64,000 nt of DNA from an uncultured Draconibacterium sp. (lineage in GTDB: Bacteria > Bacteroidota > Bacteroidia > Bacteroidales > Prolixibacteraceae): NCBI GenBank assembly GCA_947492175.1, contig CANLMQ010000013.1:1-64000 (forward strand), written 5' to 3'. How positions within the stretch are numbered: the first letter of the stretch is position 1; every line of letters starts with the position of its first letter. Below the pieces are notes generated by a model, which saw only the letters and a program-made list of their open reading frames with translations, made no database searches and was not told the origin of the DNA. This document shows, piece after piece, positions 15,462 through 24,350 of the stretch. The position numbers and the translations under genes were made by a program.

Positions 15462-16712
15462 TTATCTCATTTTTAATGTTGCAATTGTTACTACTGCCAG
15501 AATAATTCCGATGATCCAAAAACGTGTTACAATTTTAGGCTCCGGAAAACCCTTCTTCTGAAAATGATGATGAATCGGACTCATTAGGAACACCCTGCGG
15601 CCTTCGCCATATTTACGTTTGGTGTACTTAAACCAACTCACCTGAATCATTACCGAAAGGTTCTCGACCAGAAATATTCCGCAAAGCAGCGGTATTAATA
15701 TTTCTTTTCGTATAATAATGGCAAAAACAGCCAGAATACCACCCAGCGCCAGACTTCCGGTATCGCCCATAAATACCTGTGCCGGGAACGAATTGTACCA
15801 CAAAAAACCAACTGTTGCACCAATAAATGCCGAAATAAATACAGTCAGCTCACCAATGTTTGGTATGTACATTATATTCAGGTAGTCGGCATAAATAATA
15901 TTACCACTTACATAGGCAAGTATACCTAAAGTAGCACCGCTAATTGCCGAAGTTCCAGTGGCCAAACCATCAATTCCATCGGTAAGATTGGCTGCATTCG
16001 AAACGGCGGTAATAATCAATATAATTGCCAATGCATAAACAACCCATTTTAGCCAACCGGCCGCATTGCCGGCAAAAGCCACCAGCCACCCGTAATCAAA
16101 CTCGTTCGATTTAATAAACGGTATTGTGGTTTTTGTTGATTTTACATCTTCGGTAACAAACTGAACTACCTTTTCTCCGGTTACCGGATCTGTTTTAAGA
16201 ACAGTCATGTTGTCGCCGTTTTTGTCTTTTACATGTTCGCGTACTTTTACATCGTCGCTGATAAAAAGAGCTGCTGCAACAAAAAGTCCCAAACTCACCT
16301 GGCCCAATATTTTAAACCTTCCGGCTAATCCTTCTTTGTTTTTTAGAAAAACTTTTATGTAGTCGTCGATAAAACCAATTAAACCAAGAAAGGCAGTGGT
16401 AATCAGCATCAACAGAATATAAATATTATCGAGACGTGCAAAAAGAAGTGTTGGAATAATAATGGCCATCAGAATAATTATTCCGCCCATTGTTGGAGTG
16501 CCCTGCTTTTGCATTTGTCCCTCCAATCCAAGATCGCGCACTTCGTCGCCAATTTGTTTGCGTTGCAAAATGCGAATCATTTTTTTACCAAAAACGGTGG
16601 TAATAAAAAGCGAAAGAATAATGGCTGCCGCCGAACGGAAGGAAATACCGGGAAGCATTCCAATTCCGGGGATATCGTATTCAGCCAATAATTCGTATAA
16701 CCAATAAAACAT
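15462..16712 (-). CDS. mraY: phospho-N-acetylmuramoyl-pentapeptide transferase
   Basis: Integral membrane enzyme that joins phospho-MurNAc-pentapeptide to undecaprenyl phosphate, giving lipid I. Diagnostic motifs are GTPTMGG (71-77), GFIDDYIKV with the catalytic Asp pair (113-121), NAANLTDGIDGLA and the late SPIHHHFQKKG loop. At 416 residues it is about 50 longer than E. coli MraY (360). The extra length is a charged loop at about residues 152-205 (DPVTGEKVVQ and neighbours) between two membrane helices. Position between murE and murD is canonical. Confidence 0.95.
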   Translation of the reverse strand: MFYWLYELLAEYDIPGIGMLPGISFRSAAAIILSLFITTVFGKKMIRILQRKQIGDEVRDLGLEGQMQKQGTPTMGGIIILMAIIIPTLLFARLDNIYILLMLITTAFLGLIGFIDDYIKVFLKNKEGLAGRFKILGQVSLGLFVAAALFISDDVKVREHVKDKNGDNMTVLKTDPVTGEKVVQFVTEDVKSTKTTIPFIKSNEFDYGWLVAFAGNAAGWLKWVVYALAIILIITAVSNAANLTDGIDGLATGTSAISGATLGILAYVSGNIIYADYLNIMYIPNIGELTVFISAFIGATVGFLWYNSFPAQVFMGDTGSLALGGILAVFAIIIRKEILIPLLCGIFLVENLSVMIQVSWFKYTKRKYGEGRRVFLMSPIHHHFQKKGFPEPKIVTRFWIIGIILAVVTIATLKMR

Positions 16713-16722
16713 AGTTCAGTTT

Positions 16723-18180
16723 TTAATCTTCAATTCCAAAACAATTCTTTATCTCTTCTCTATCGTCGAAATGATGCTTTACACCATTAATTTCCTGGTA
16801 GTTTTCGTGTCCTTTCCCTGCAATTAAAATAATATCTCCGGGCTGTGCGAGCATTGTTGCCGTTTTAATCGCATCGCGACGACTCTCGATGGTAACCACC
16901 TTATTTTTAAATTGAGGCTCTACACCAGCCACCATATCTTTTAGTATTGCCGACGGGTCTTCGGTGCGTGGATTATCCGAAGTAAGAATCACCTTGTCGC
17001 TGGCCAGTAAGGCTTCTTTTGCCATTTCCGGACGTTTGGTTTTATCGCGATCGCCACCGGCACCAACTACTGTAATTACCTGTTCGTTTCGTGTGCGTAT
17101 TTCAGTAATTGCAGCCAATACGTTTTTTAAAGCATCGGGAGTATGCGCATAATCAACAATGGCGTATTTCCCGTCAAGACTCCGGATGGTTTCAAACCTC
17201 CCCTGCACCGACTGAAGGTTACTCATAATTGCCAACACTTCATCTTTATCCTGCCCCAACTGAACGGCAGTTGCATAAACGGCCAGCAGATTAGATGCAT
17301 TAAACAATCCCACAAACCGTGTCCATATTTCCTGATTGTCGAGATTCAACAACATCCCATCAAAATGACTCTCAATTACCTTGCAACGATAATCAGCCAT
17401 TGCACGGTTAGAATATGTCAGCTTTGTTGCTTTGGTATTTTGCAACATTACCAAACCATTTTTATCATCGGCGTTGGTTATAGCAAATGCATTTTCAGGC
17501 AGCCCGTCGAAAAATGTTTTTTTTGCTTTAATGTATTCAGCAAACGTTTTATGGTAATCTAAATGATCGTGTGTTATATTGGTAAAAACACCGCCTGCAT
17601 ATTCAATTCCAGCAATTCGTTTTTGATGAATAGCGTGCGAACTAACTTCCATAAAACAGAACTCGCAACCTTCATCGGCCATTTCGGCTAATAATCCCTG
17701 AATTTTCAGCGCGTTGGGAGTAGTGTGCGAAGCGGTTTCTTCGCGTTCGTTAATTTTATACGATATAGTTGAAATTAACCCCACATTGTAACCCTGCGCC
17801 AAAAACAACTTATGTAGCAAAGTTGCAATACTTGTTTTCCCATTGGTGCCTGTTACACCAACTATTTTCATTTTTCTCGATGGAAAATTGTAAAAAGCGG
17901 AAGCCAGTTCTCCCAAAATCTGATTCGAATCGGCCACTTTTACAAAAGTAATTTCATCAGAAACAGCAGCAGGTATATCTTCACACACAATAACCGTTGC
18001 TCCTTTTTCAATGGCTTTTTCTATAAACTTGTGACCATCAACATGAACTCCACGCTGTGCCACAAAAGCAAAATCCTTTTCCACTTTTCTAGAGTCAAAT
18101 TCAATTCCTTTGATTTCCTTATCAACAGAACCAATTCGCTCAACAACTTCAATATTTTCCAATAACTGCTCTAGTCTCAT
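16723..18180 (-). CDS. murE: UDP-MurNAc-L-Ala-D-Glu:meso-diaminopimelate ligase
   Basis: Adds the third residue of the stem peptide. The P-loop is GVTGTNGKTSIATLLHKL (about 108-125), with THDHLDYH in the catalytic domain. Near the C-terminus the tetrapeptide DNPR (in TSDNPRTEDPSAI) is the known specificity motif for meso-diaminopimelate, so the organism should have DAP-type peptidoglycan. The 485-residue length is normal. It lies between ftsI (6-base gap) and mraY (10-base gap). Confidence 0.95.
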   Translation of the reverse strand: MRLEQLLENIEVVERIGSVDKEIKGIEFDSRKVEKDFAFVAQRGVHVDGHKFIEKAIEKGATVIVCEDIPAAVSDEITFVKVADSNQILGELASAFYNFPSRKMKIVGVTGTNGKTSIATLLHKLFLAQGYNVGLISTISYKINEREETASHTTPNALKIQGLLAEMADEGCEFCFMEVSSHAIHQKRIAGIEYAGGVFTNITHDHLDYHKTFAEYIKAKKTFFDGLPENAFAITNADDKNGLVMLQNTKATKLTYSNRAMADYRCKVIESHFDGMLLNLDNQEIWTRFVGLFNASNLLAVYATAVQLGQDKDEVLAIMSNLQSVQGRFETIRSLDGKYAIVDYAHTPDALKNVLAAITEIRTRNEQVITVVGAGGDRDKTKRPEMAKEALLASDKVILTSDNPRTEDPSAILKDMVAGVEPQFKNKVVTIESRRDAIKTATMLAQPGDIILIAGKGHENYQEINGVKHHFDDREEIKNCFGIED

Positions 18181-18186
18181 AACAAT

Positions 18187-20283
18187 CTAATTCAATGCCA
18201 GGTAAACTGTTTGCCCGGTGCGATATTTGCTACCAGGTTTTAACGACTGCTCTTTTACTTTTCCAACTCCATTAATTTTCACTTTCAATCCTGCATTTTC
18301 CATCAGGTATATTGCGTTGCTGGCGCCCATTCCACGAACATCGGGAACTGTGCCGGCCGGAATTTCCTTGTTGCTTAAAACCACTTTATTCTCTGCAATT
18401 GAAACTGTGGCCATTTTTGATCCCGGATTGCCTTCTACATTTTTTAGCTGCAGTTGTTCTGCCAACCTTAAAATCTCATCCGACTGCCCCGGTTTTATTG
18501 CAGGAATTGCTTCATTCTCCTTCTCTTCTTCCTCAAGAGCCCCCTTCAGAACCTGTCCGGCAAAAACTTTTTCCGAAATTTCCTTAAAAACAGGTCCTGC
18601 CACTGCTGCCCCATAAATTGAGTTCCGTGGACGTTTAAAAGTTACAATCAGCGAATACATCGGATCATCGGCCGGGAAATACCCCACAAACGATGCGTAA
18701 TAAGCTCCGGATACATACCCTGCTCCATCTTCGCGGGCAACCCTTGCTGTTCCGGTTTTTCCGGCCACTTTAAAATGCTGCCCCTGAACACCCCTTCCGG
18801 TACCATTCTGACACACACCCTTCAGCATTGCCTGTGCCTTTTGAATGGTCTCTTTTGAGGCAATCATCGGATTTATATATTCAGTTTTATATGCTCTTTC
18901 CAAGGCTCCATTACTACGAATTTCTTTTACCAATTGGGGTTTCACCATTTTACCATCGTTTGCAACCGCATTGTAAAAGTTAAGCACCTGAAGCGGTGTC
19001 AGACGTAAATCGTAGCCATACGACATCCGCCCGAGAGTAGTCCCCCACCAATCGGCATTCCCCGGATATTTAATGTAAGGCTGCCCTTCTCCGCGCAATT
19101 CCAGTCCAAGTGGTTTATGAATTCCAAAACTGTAAATCCGATCTACGTAATCGCGCGGATTATTCTTGTAGTTTTCAAGAATAACTTTAGCTGTTCCGAT
19201 ATTAGACGATTGCTCAAGAATTTCTTTTACGTTTACTTTTCCGCATGCATGGTCATCATATATTTTTTCGCTTGCCCAGTACCCGTTTCCTGTATCAAAT
19301 ACATCGCTGGTATCAACAACTCCATCTTCCAATGCCACCATTAACGAGACCAACTTAAATGTAGATCCGGGCTCGTAACACCCGCGATAACCCAATGCAT
19401 AATTGTCTTTTTCGGCAAATCCATCTTTTGTTTTCCCCAGATTGGCAATGGCTTTAATTTCACCCGTTTTAACCTCCATTAAAACAGCAGTTGCCCACTC
19501 TGCATTCGATTTTACAATCTGATTATACAGTGCACTTTCTGCAATATCCTGCATCTTCACATCGATGGCAGTGATAATATCCATACCATTTTGTGGTTCA
19601 ATTTCGGTACGGGTAATCCACCTGCCTGAAATATTTTGCTTGTAACTGATTCCGTTCTCACCTCTCAAATACATTTCGTATGCACGCTCCAACCCGTTAT
19701 GACCGATTGGAACAGGAGTTAATGCACCTGCCTTATTCATACCACCAATCGTACGTGCCGCCAAAATCCCAAGCGGATTGATTCGCTTATTTTCCTGCTC
19801 AATGATCATTCCTCCTCCAAAACGACCACGTCGAAGAATCGGGAATTTTTTAAACTCCTGAAGTTCGGTATAATCAATTTTTTGAGGTGTGAGTAAAAAG
19901 CCACGATTCCCGTTATTATATGCCGACCGCAATCTTCTTTTGTATTCGTTCTTTGAAGCATCTTTATAAAAAGCAGACAGATACCAGGCCAGCGAATCAC
20001 TTTCTTCATCAAAAACACGCTTTACTCCCTCGGCTGCCAAATCAATACGCACTTTATAGCCGGGCACCGAAGTTGCCAGCACACTACCATCGGAAGCACA
20101 AATTGTACCCCGAACGGGAGGGATAATTACGGTATTGCTGCTCAGGTTTTTTTCAATTTTCTGCCAACGATCATTATTAATCTGCTGAACAGAAATCATT
20201 TTAAACACAACCACCACCCCGAACAAAAAAAGTACGAAGTACACAATTGCAATACGCGACAATATGGTTTTCCGAATTCCCAC
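18187..20283 (-). CDS. ftsI: septal penicillin-binding protein FtsI/PBP3 with a PASTA domain
   Basis: Class B transpeptidase that cross-links septal peptidoglycan. It has a single N-terminal membrane helix (IVYFVLFLFGVVVVF, about 13-27), a dimerisation domain, and a transpeptidase domain with the three active-site motifs STFK (in EPGSTFKLV), SSN (in EQSSNIG) and KTG (in VAGKTGTAR). The last about 60 residues form a PASTA domain (AGTVPDVRGMGASNAIYL onward), a muropeptide-binding module found in FtsI of this phylum and in Gram-positive PBPs but not in E. coli FtsI. The total is 698 residues. It is encoded between ftsL and murE. Confidence 0.94.
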   Translation of the reverse strand: MGIRKTILSRIAIVYFVLFLFGVVVVFKMISVQQINNDRWQKIEKNLSSNTVIIPPVRGTICASDGSVLATSVPGYKVRIDLAAEGVKRVFDEESDSLAWYLSAFYKDASKNEYKRRLRSAYNNGNRGFLLTPQKIDYTELQEFKKFPILRRGRFGGGMIIEQENKRINPLGILAARTIGGMNKAGALTPVPIGHNGLERAYEMYLRGENGISYKQNISGRWITRTEIEPQNGMDIITAIDVKMQDIAESALYNQIVKSNAEWATAVLMEVKTGEIKAIANLGKTKDGFAEKDNYALGYRGCYEPGSTFKLVSLMVALEDGVVDTSDVFDTGNGYWASEKIYDDHACGKVNVKEILEQSSNIGTAKVILENYKNNPRDYVDRIYSFGIHKPLGLELRGEGQPYIKYPGNADWWGTTLGRMSYGYDLRLTPLQVLNFYNAVANDGKMVKPQLVKEIRSNGALERAYKTEYINPMIASKETIQKAQAMLKGVCQNGTGRGVQGQHFKVAGKTGTARVAREDGAGYVSGAYYASFVGYFPADDPMYSLIVTFKRPRNSIYGAAVAGPVFKEISEKVFAGQVLKGALEEEEKENEAIPAIKPGQSDEILRLAEQLQLKNVEGNPGSKMATVSIAENKVVLSNKEIPAGTVPDVRGMGASNAIYLMENAGLKVKINGVGKVKEQSLKPGSKYRTGQTVYLALN

Positions 20284-20289
20284 TCTCTG

Positions 20290-20637
20290 TTATTCTTTTT
20301 CTACAATTAATCTTTGCGGAGGTTTTACCGGCTCCTCCAAACCAATATTGGCCTGCTCAACTTTTTTTGTCACTTCTGAAGGACGACTTGCATCCATCAG
20401 TTTTGCAGACAAAGTGATCGACTCTGAGCGAAGTTCTTCCAGCTCTTCCTGCAAAACCTCAATTTCCCGAATCGTACTCCCCGACCAGTTCCTGTTTGCA
20501 ATAAGCAATATCCCAAGAAATGCCATAAACAAAACAAAAGGCAACTGACGCGTAATCCTGTCGTCGGTTAGAATAGTGCCACCGATAAACGACTTCATTC
20601 CGGTTCGTTTTTTTGTGTTTTTTGCCTGTTCTGTCAT
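20290..20637 (-). CDS. ftsL: FtsL-like divisome protein
   Basis: A small bitopic protein of 115 residues: a basic cytoplasmic N-terminus, one membrane helix (PFVLFMAFLGILLIA, about 33-47), then a periplasmic heptad-rich coiled coil (IREIEVLQEELEELRSES) ending in a proline-rich tail. FtsL binds FtsB and FtsQ and helps activate FtsW/FtsI. The identification rests on size, topology and position between rsmH and ftsI, as sequence similarity in the family is weak. The ATG at 20637 is chosen over one 26 codons upstream because the longer form would run deep into rsmH; with this start the gap is one base. Confidence 0.8.
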   Translation of the reverse strand: MTEQAKNTKKRTGMKSFIGGTILTDDRITRQLPFVLFMAFLGILLIANRNWSGSTIREIEVLQEELEELRSESITLSAKLMDASRPSEVTKKVEQANIGLEEPVKPPQRLIVEKE

Positions 20638-20638
20638 A

Positions 20639-21541
20639 TCAGATCTTTTCTGCAATTCTAAGTTTTGCACTTCTCGAACGTGTATTTGTTGCCAACTCTT
20701 CTTTTCCCGGCACAATTACTTTTCGGTTTATTAATTTGAAAGGAGAAGCAACATTCCCATAAAAATCCTTTTCCACTTTCCCCTCAAAATTTCCGGCTCT
20801 CATAAAATTTTTACACAGCCTGTCTTCCAAACTGTGATATGTAATAATCACCAATCGCCCTCCTGGTTTTAACAACTCCAAAGAGGCCAGCAAAAATTCT
20901 TTCAATGCATCCATCTCCTCATTCACCTCAATTCGAAGTGCCTGAAAAACCTGAGCCAGATATTTATTTTCAGTTGCCTTGGGCGAACAACCTGAAGCAA
21001 TTTCTTTTAACTGGGTTGTTGTTTTTATAGGCTGACTGTTTCTGTATTTTACAATTTCAGACACCAATCTTCCGGCATTTTTAATTTCGCCGTACATTCT
21101 GAATATCGTTTTTAACTGATCTTCGGAATATTCATTCACTACTTTTGCTGCATCAATACTTGCATTCTGATTCATTCGCATATCCAGATTCCCATCGAAA
21201 CGAAACGAAAAACCGCGTTCGGGAACATCAAAATCGTGCGAAGAAACGCCAAGATCCGCAAAAACAGAATCAACCTGCTCTACCCCGTAATAACGTAGAA
21301 AATTTTTCGCATAACGAAAATTATGCCTTATAAAAAAAAGCCGGTCATCCTCTATGGCATTCCCGGCAGCATCTTCATCCTGATCAAAGGCAAAAAGTCT
21401 ACCTTCACTCAAATGGTCGAGAATCAACCGGGAGTGACCACCACCACCAAACGTTGCATCAATTATATCCTGACCAGGCTGGATGCACAACCCATTAATA
21501 CTCTCCTCCGCCAAAACCGGTATGTGATATGCTTCTTCCAT
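20639..21541 (-). CDS. rsmH: 16S rRNA (cytosine-1402-N4) methyltransferase
   Basis: SAM-dependent enzyme (formerly MraW) that N4-methylates C1402 in the 16S rRNA decoding centre. The N-terminal HIPVLAEESINGL and SAM-binding ATFGGGGHSRLIL (about 29-41) are diagnostic, as are ADLGVSSHDFDVPERGFSF and the C-terminal IITYHSLEDRLCKNF. The 300-residue length fits the family. It lies between mraZ (8-base gap) and ftsL (one-base gap), the standard arrangement at the start of dcw operons. Confidence 0.95.
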   Translation of the reverse strand: MEEAYHIPVLAEESINGLCIQPGQDIIDATFGGGGHSRLILDHLSEGRLFAFDQDEDAAGNAIEDDRLFFIRHNFRYAKNFLRYYGVEQVDSVFADLGVSSHDFDVPERGFSFRFDGNLDMRMNQNASIDAAKVVNEYSEDQLKTIFRMYGEIKNAGRLVSEIVKYRNSQPIKTTTQLKEIASGCSPKATENKYLAQVFQALRIEVNEEMDALKEFLLASLELLKPGGRLVIITYHSLEDRLCKNFMRAGNFEGKVEKDFYGNVASPFKLINRKVIVPGKEELATNTRSRSAKLRIAEKI

Positions 21542-21549
21542 AATGCTAT

Positions 21550-21996
21550 TTATTCGTCAAATTCTCTTAACATATCCAGGTAATCTTCGTCCGAAATTTC
21601 TTCGTTATCAAAAGTACTTGCCGAACTAAGACTAATAGAAGCCCCCATTCCCAGAAAAGTAACTTTATCCTTCAAATCGGCATATTCTAAAAAATGACCG
21701 GGAATATTAATCCTGCCATTAGCAGCCAGTCCCACCTGCGTAAAATTCCGATAGAATTTTTTTAGCATCTCGTAATGCTTTGGATTTGTATTCGGACGCA
21801 ACTTCGACTGAAAGGCCTCCACTTTTTTTTCCCATGTTTCGATGGGGTGAATATCCAAACATCTTCCCAAACGATTCTTTTCCAGAATAACCTGATCAAC
21901 CTTCATCACCCCCAGCGCTTTCTTGAAAGCCGAAGGAAGAACTACACGTCCTTTATCGTCGATGGTTGCGTTATGTATTCCTGCGAAAAGTGCCAT
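21550..21996 (-). CDS. mraZ: transcriptional regulator MraZ
   Basis: First gene of the dcw operon. MraZ is a ring-forming protein with two AbrB-like half domains that binds direct repeats upstream of its own gene and controls the operon. The two DxxxR repeats are visible: DDKGRVVLPSAFKKAL (residues 12-27) and AANGRINIPGHFLEYA (about 92-107). The length of 148 residues is usual. Four TGGAAT boxes at exact 10-base intervals lie 45-80 bases upstream of the start and are the probable operator. Confidence 0.94.
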   Translation of the reverse strand: MALFAGIHNATIDDKGRVVLPSAFKKALGVMKVDQVILEKNRLGRCLDIHPIETWEKKVEAFQSKLRPNTNPKHYEMLKKFYRNFTQVGLAANGRINIPGHFLEYADLKDKVTFLGMGASISLSSASTFDNEEISDEDYLDMLREFDE

Positions 21997-22040
21997 TTCT
22001 TTAATCCTTGCCTTTTTATCAACTGTAAAAATACAATTTT

Positions 22041-22076
22041 ATTCCATTTTATTCCATATCATTCCACAACATTCCA
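22041..22076 (-). promoter_or_regulatory. probable MraZ operator: four TGGAAT boxes at 10-bp spacing
   Basis: Reading the plus strand, ATTCCA occurs at 22041, 22051, 22061 and 22071 without a mismatch; on the coding strand of mraZ this is TGGAAT four times, one per helical turn. Known MraZ sites have the same geometry with related cores (TGGGN boxes in E. coli, AAAGTG-type boxes in mycoplasmas). The array lies directly between a -7-like box and the mraZ start, which suits autorepression. Confidence 0.75.
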
Positions 22077-22079
22077 CCA

Positions 22080-22087
22080 CAAAAATA
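22080..22087 (-). promoter_or_regulatory. -7 box (TATTTTTG) of the dcw promoter
   Basis: Exact TAnnTTTG match on the minus strand, placing the start of transcription around 22072-22076, inside the four-box array. No good -33 TTTG at 19-21 bases was found (nearest at 25). Confidence 0.45.
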
Positions 22088-22375
22088 CAAACGCCTGTTA
22101 ATAACCCACGCCCAAAATGTTAACAAAACCTACACTCCTGTTAATACCCTGTCATTTTTACCTTATTTACAACACATTACCTCAACAACACAACACCTCA
22201 ACAGTCGTTAATAACTCAAACAAAAAGAAACAAGTATTTTCTATCATAATAGCCACAAGACCAAACAATAAACAGAGCCACTTTCCGGCTACTCTTATTA
22301 AATTTGCAGGACAATCTTATTTTGATTTTTAAGATTGGCCATTTTTTAGTTAATTGCTTTTATAATTGAATTGTG
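22088..22375. other. intergenic region between divergent dcw operon and acyltransferase pair
   Basis: About 290 bases with strongly C/A-biased plus strand and few G. It contains loosely repeated GTTAATA words (22096, 22139, 22206) but no convincing dyad, reading frame or origin-like cluster. I see nothing further that I can name. Confidence 0.5.
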
Positions 22376-23218
22376 ATGACCGAAGAAAAAAAAGATGAAA
22401 CCTACCAACCCATTTGCATCAGAAAGATTTTTGCAGAAAAAAGTCCCCAGCTTGCCAAATTCGTCCCGGGCTTTATTTATCGTTATTTCTCAAATATCTT
22501 ACACCTGGATTACATCAACCATGCGCTAAGAGATTACGGACACTTACAAGGGATTGACTTTGTCGATAAAGTTGTTGAGGATTTCAATGTAACAGAACAC
22601 GTACACAATGCCGACAACATCCCCACCTCCGGAAAATATATTTTTGCCAGCAACCACCCACTGGGAGGTTTCGACTCTTTACTTTTAATGAAAAACGTAA
22701 ACAGGAAACTGGGTAAACTCAAGTTTTTAGCCAACGACATTTTAATGAGTATTCCCAACCTGAGTCCATTATTTGTACCGGTAAACAAACATGGCGGACA
22801 TCCGCGGGAAGCAGCACGGGTACTTACAGAAGCATACAATTCCGATGATCAGATCCTAATATTCCCATCGGGCTTAGCAAGTCGAAAAATAAAAGGAAAG
22901 ATTGTTGATCTGGAGTGGAAAAAACATTTTATTCAGAAATCAATTCAACACAAACGCGATATAATTCCTGTATTTATTAGCGGAAGAAACTCAAATCGTT
23001 TTTACCGAATAGCAAAAATCAGAAAATTCCTTGGCTTAAAATGGAACCTCGAAATGTTTTATCTCGTTGATGAAACTATGAAACACAGAAACACTAATGT
23101 TCACCTCTACTTTGGAAAGCCAATTCCATATACAACATTCGACAGTTCAAAATCGTACAACGAATGGGCACATTGGGTAAAGAAGAAAGTGTATAAATTA
23201 CAATACAATGCAGTTTGA
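22376..23218 (+). CDS. lysophospholipid-type O-acyltransferase, GlsA-like
   Basis: A 280-residue LPLAT-superfamily acyltransferase with the active-site box NHPLGGFD (H94 to D100, an HX5D variant) and the FPSGLASRK substrate region further on. This sequence type, next to an OlsB-like N-acyltransferase, matches the glsA/glsB pair described in Bacteroides thetaiotaomicron for glycine lipids. There GlsB makes N-(3-hydroxyacyl)glycine and GlsA adds the second acyl chain. The ATG at 22376 is used; a GTG directly before it is unlikely to be the start. The partner gene begins 169 bases downstream. Ornithine or another amino acid headgroup cannot be excluded. Confidence 0.75.
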   Translation: MTEEKKDETYQPICIRKIFAEKSPQLAKFVPGFIYRYFSNILHLDYINHALRDYGHLQGIDFVDKVVEDFNVTEHVHNADNIPTSGKYIFASNHPLGGFDSLLLMKNVNRKLGKLKFLANDILMSIPNLSPLFVPVNKHGGHPREAARVLTEAYNSDDQILIFPSGLASRKIKGKIVDLEWKKHFIQKSIQHKRDIIPVFISGRNSNRFYRIAKIRKFLGLKWNLEMFYLVDETMKHRNTNVHLYFGKPIPYTTFDSSKSYNEWAHWVKKKVYKLQYNAV

Positions 23219-23262
23219 ATGAATTAAAATGAATGATCGGACTGGCTTTTACTGGTTTTTTT

Positions 23263-23270
23263 TAATTTTG
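23263..23270 (+). promoter_or_regulatory. -7 box (TAATTTTG) before the GNAT acyltransferase
   Basis: Matches TAnnTTTG in the 169-base gap, giving a leader of about 110 bases. The -33 region is weak, so the gene may also be read from upstream. Confidence 0.3.
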
Positions 23271-23387
23271 TATTCCATTTTTCTATAGAAACGCAAATGA
23301 AACGAGTCGAGATACAGCAGGTTTTAATTAAAAGGATCGCCTTGACGAGTTCCATGTGTTACGCTATAAACCAATGATTTTAAATAC

Positions 23388-24350
23388 ATGAAAGATATAA
23401 TAGCACCTATCCCAAGGGAAGAAATTTACGCAGAACTCACTCCGGAGAAACTGATGAGAAAAACAAATAAGGGAGGTAATGAAATTTACATCATAACAGC
23501 CCACAACTCTCCGGCAATCATGCACGAACTTGGAAGATTACGCGAAATCACATTTCGGGAAGCAGGTGGTGGAACCGGCAAAGAAACCGACATCGACAAC
23601 TACGACACACAGGAAAATCCGTACAAACAATTAATAGTTTGGGATCCTGATGCAAAAGAAATTCTTGGAGGTTACCGTTACATGTTGTGTAACGAAGCAC
23701 CAAACGACGAAAACGGCATTCCTTTAATGGCAACATCCCGTGTATTTCACTTTTCAAAAGACTTTGTCGACAATTATCTTCCTTATACACTGGAACTGGG
23801 CCGTTCATTTGTTCAGCCTACTTATCAATCGAGCAAAGCAGGAGCAAAAGCTCTTTTTGCATTGGATAATTTATGGGACGGACTTGGTGCACTCACCGTC
23901 GATCATCCCGAAATAAAATACTTTTTTGGAAAGATTACGATGTATCAGCACTTTCATAATGAAGCCCGAAACCTGATTCAGTATTTTTTCCTAAAATATT
24001 TCAGAGACAAAGAAAAGCTTGTTTACCCAAAACATCCGGTAGAATTCGACATTGACATGGAAAGTATGGAAAAACTTTTCACCGGAGAAAACTACAAGGA
24101 AGACTACAAAATTCTTGTTCAAAATGTACGGCAGTTCGGAGAGAACATTCCACCACTGGTAAATGCATACATGAATTTATCGCCATCGATGAAAACATTT
24201 GGCACCATCAGTAACGAAAAATTTGGGAACGTTCTTGAAACCGGGATCATCCTTACCATTAAAGATATTTACGATGCGAAAGTTGATCGCCACATTGAAA
24301 CTTATATTAAAGGCAAGGAAGAAGACAGCGAATGGCCCGAGCCTCAATAG
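23388..24350 (+). CDS. OlsB/GlsB-like N-acyltransferase (GNAT fold)
   Basis: A 320-residue acyl-ACP-dependent N-acyltransferase of the OlsB/hemolysin-like group within the GNAT superfamily. The N-terminal half has ELGRLREITFREAGGGTG (about residues 47-64) and LGGYRYMLC, then LELGRSFVQPTYQ (about 137-149) and the basic KAGAKALFALDNL segment, which are typical. It should attach a 3-hydroxyacyl chain to the amino group of glycine or ornithine, the first step of an aminolipid. Together with the preceding O-acyltransferase it forms a complete two-step route to a phosphorus-free membrane lipid. It acts at the cytoplasmic membrane face. Confidence 0.78.
   Translation: MKDIIAPIPREEIYAELTPEKLMRKTNKGGNEIYIITAHNSPAIMHELGRLREITFREAGGGTGKETDIDNYDTQENPYKQLIVWDPDAKEILGGYRYMLCNEAPNDENGIPLMATSRVFHFSKDFVDNYLPYTLELGRSFVQPTYQSSKAGAKALFALDNLWDGLGALTVDHPEIKYFFGKITMYQHFHNEARNLIQYFFLKYFRDKEKLVYPKHPVEFDIDMESMEKLFTGENYKEDYKILVQNVRQFGENIPPLVNAYMNLSPSMKTFGTISNEKFGNVLETGIILTIKDIYDAKVDRHIETYIKGKEEDSEWPEPQ

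Noticed and set aside
22088..22375. Possible replication origin because of repeated GTTAATA words and strand bias upstream of mraZ
   Set aside because: No cluster of TTATCCACA-like boxes, no dnaA/dnaN neighbours, and the words are too short and irregular.
23297..23377. 26-codon open frame between the two aminolipid acyltransferases
   Set aside because: Too short, with unremarkable composition and no hydrophobic or conserved feature; more likely leader DNA.
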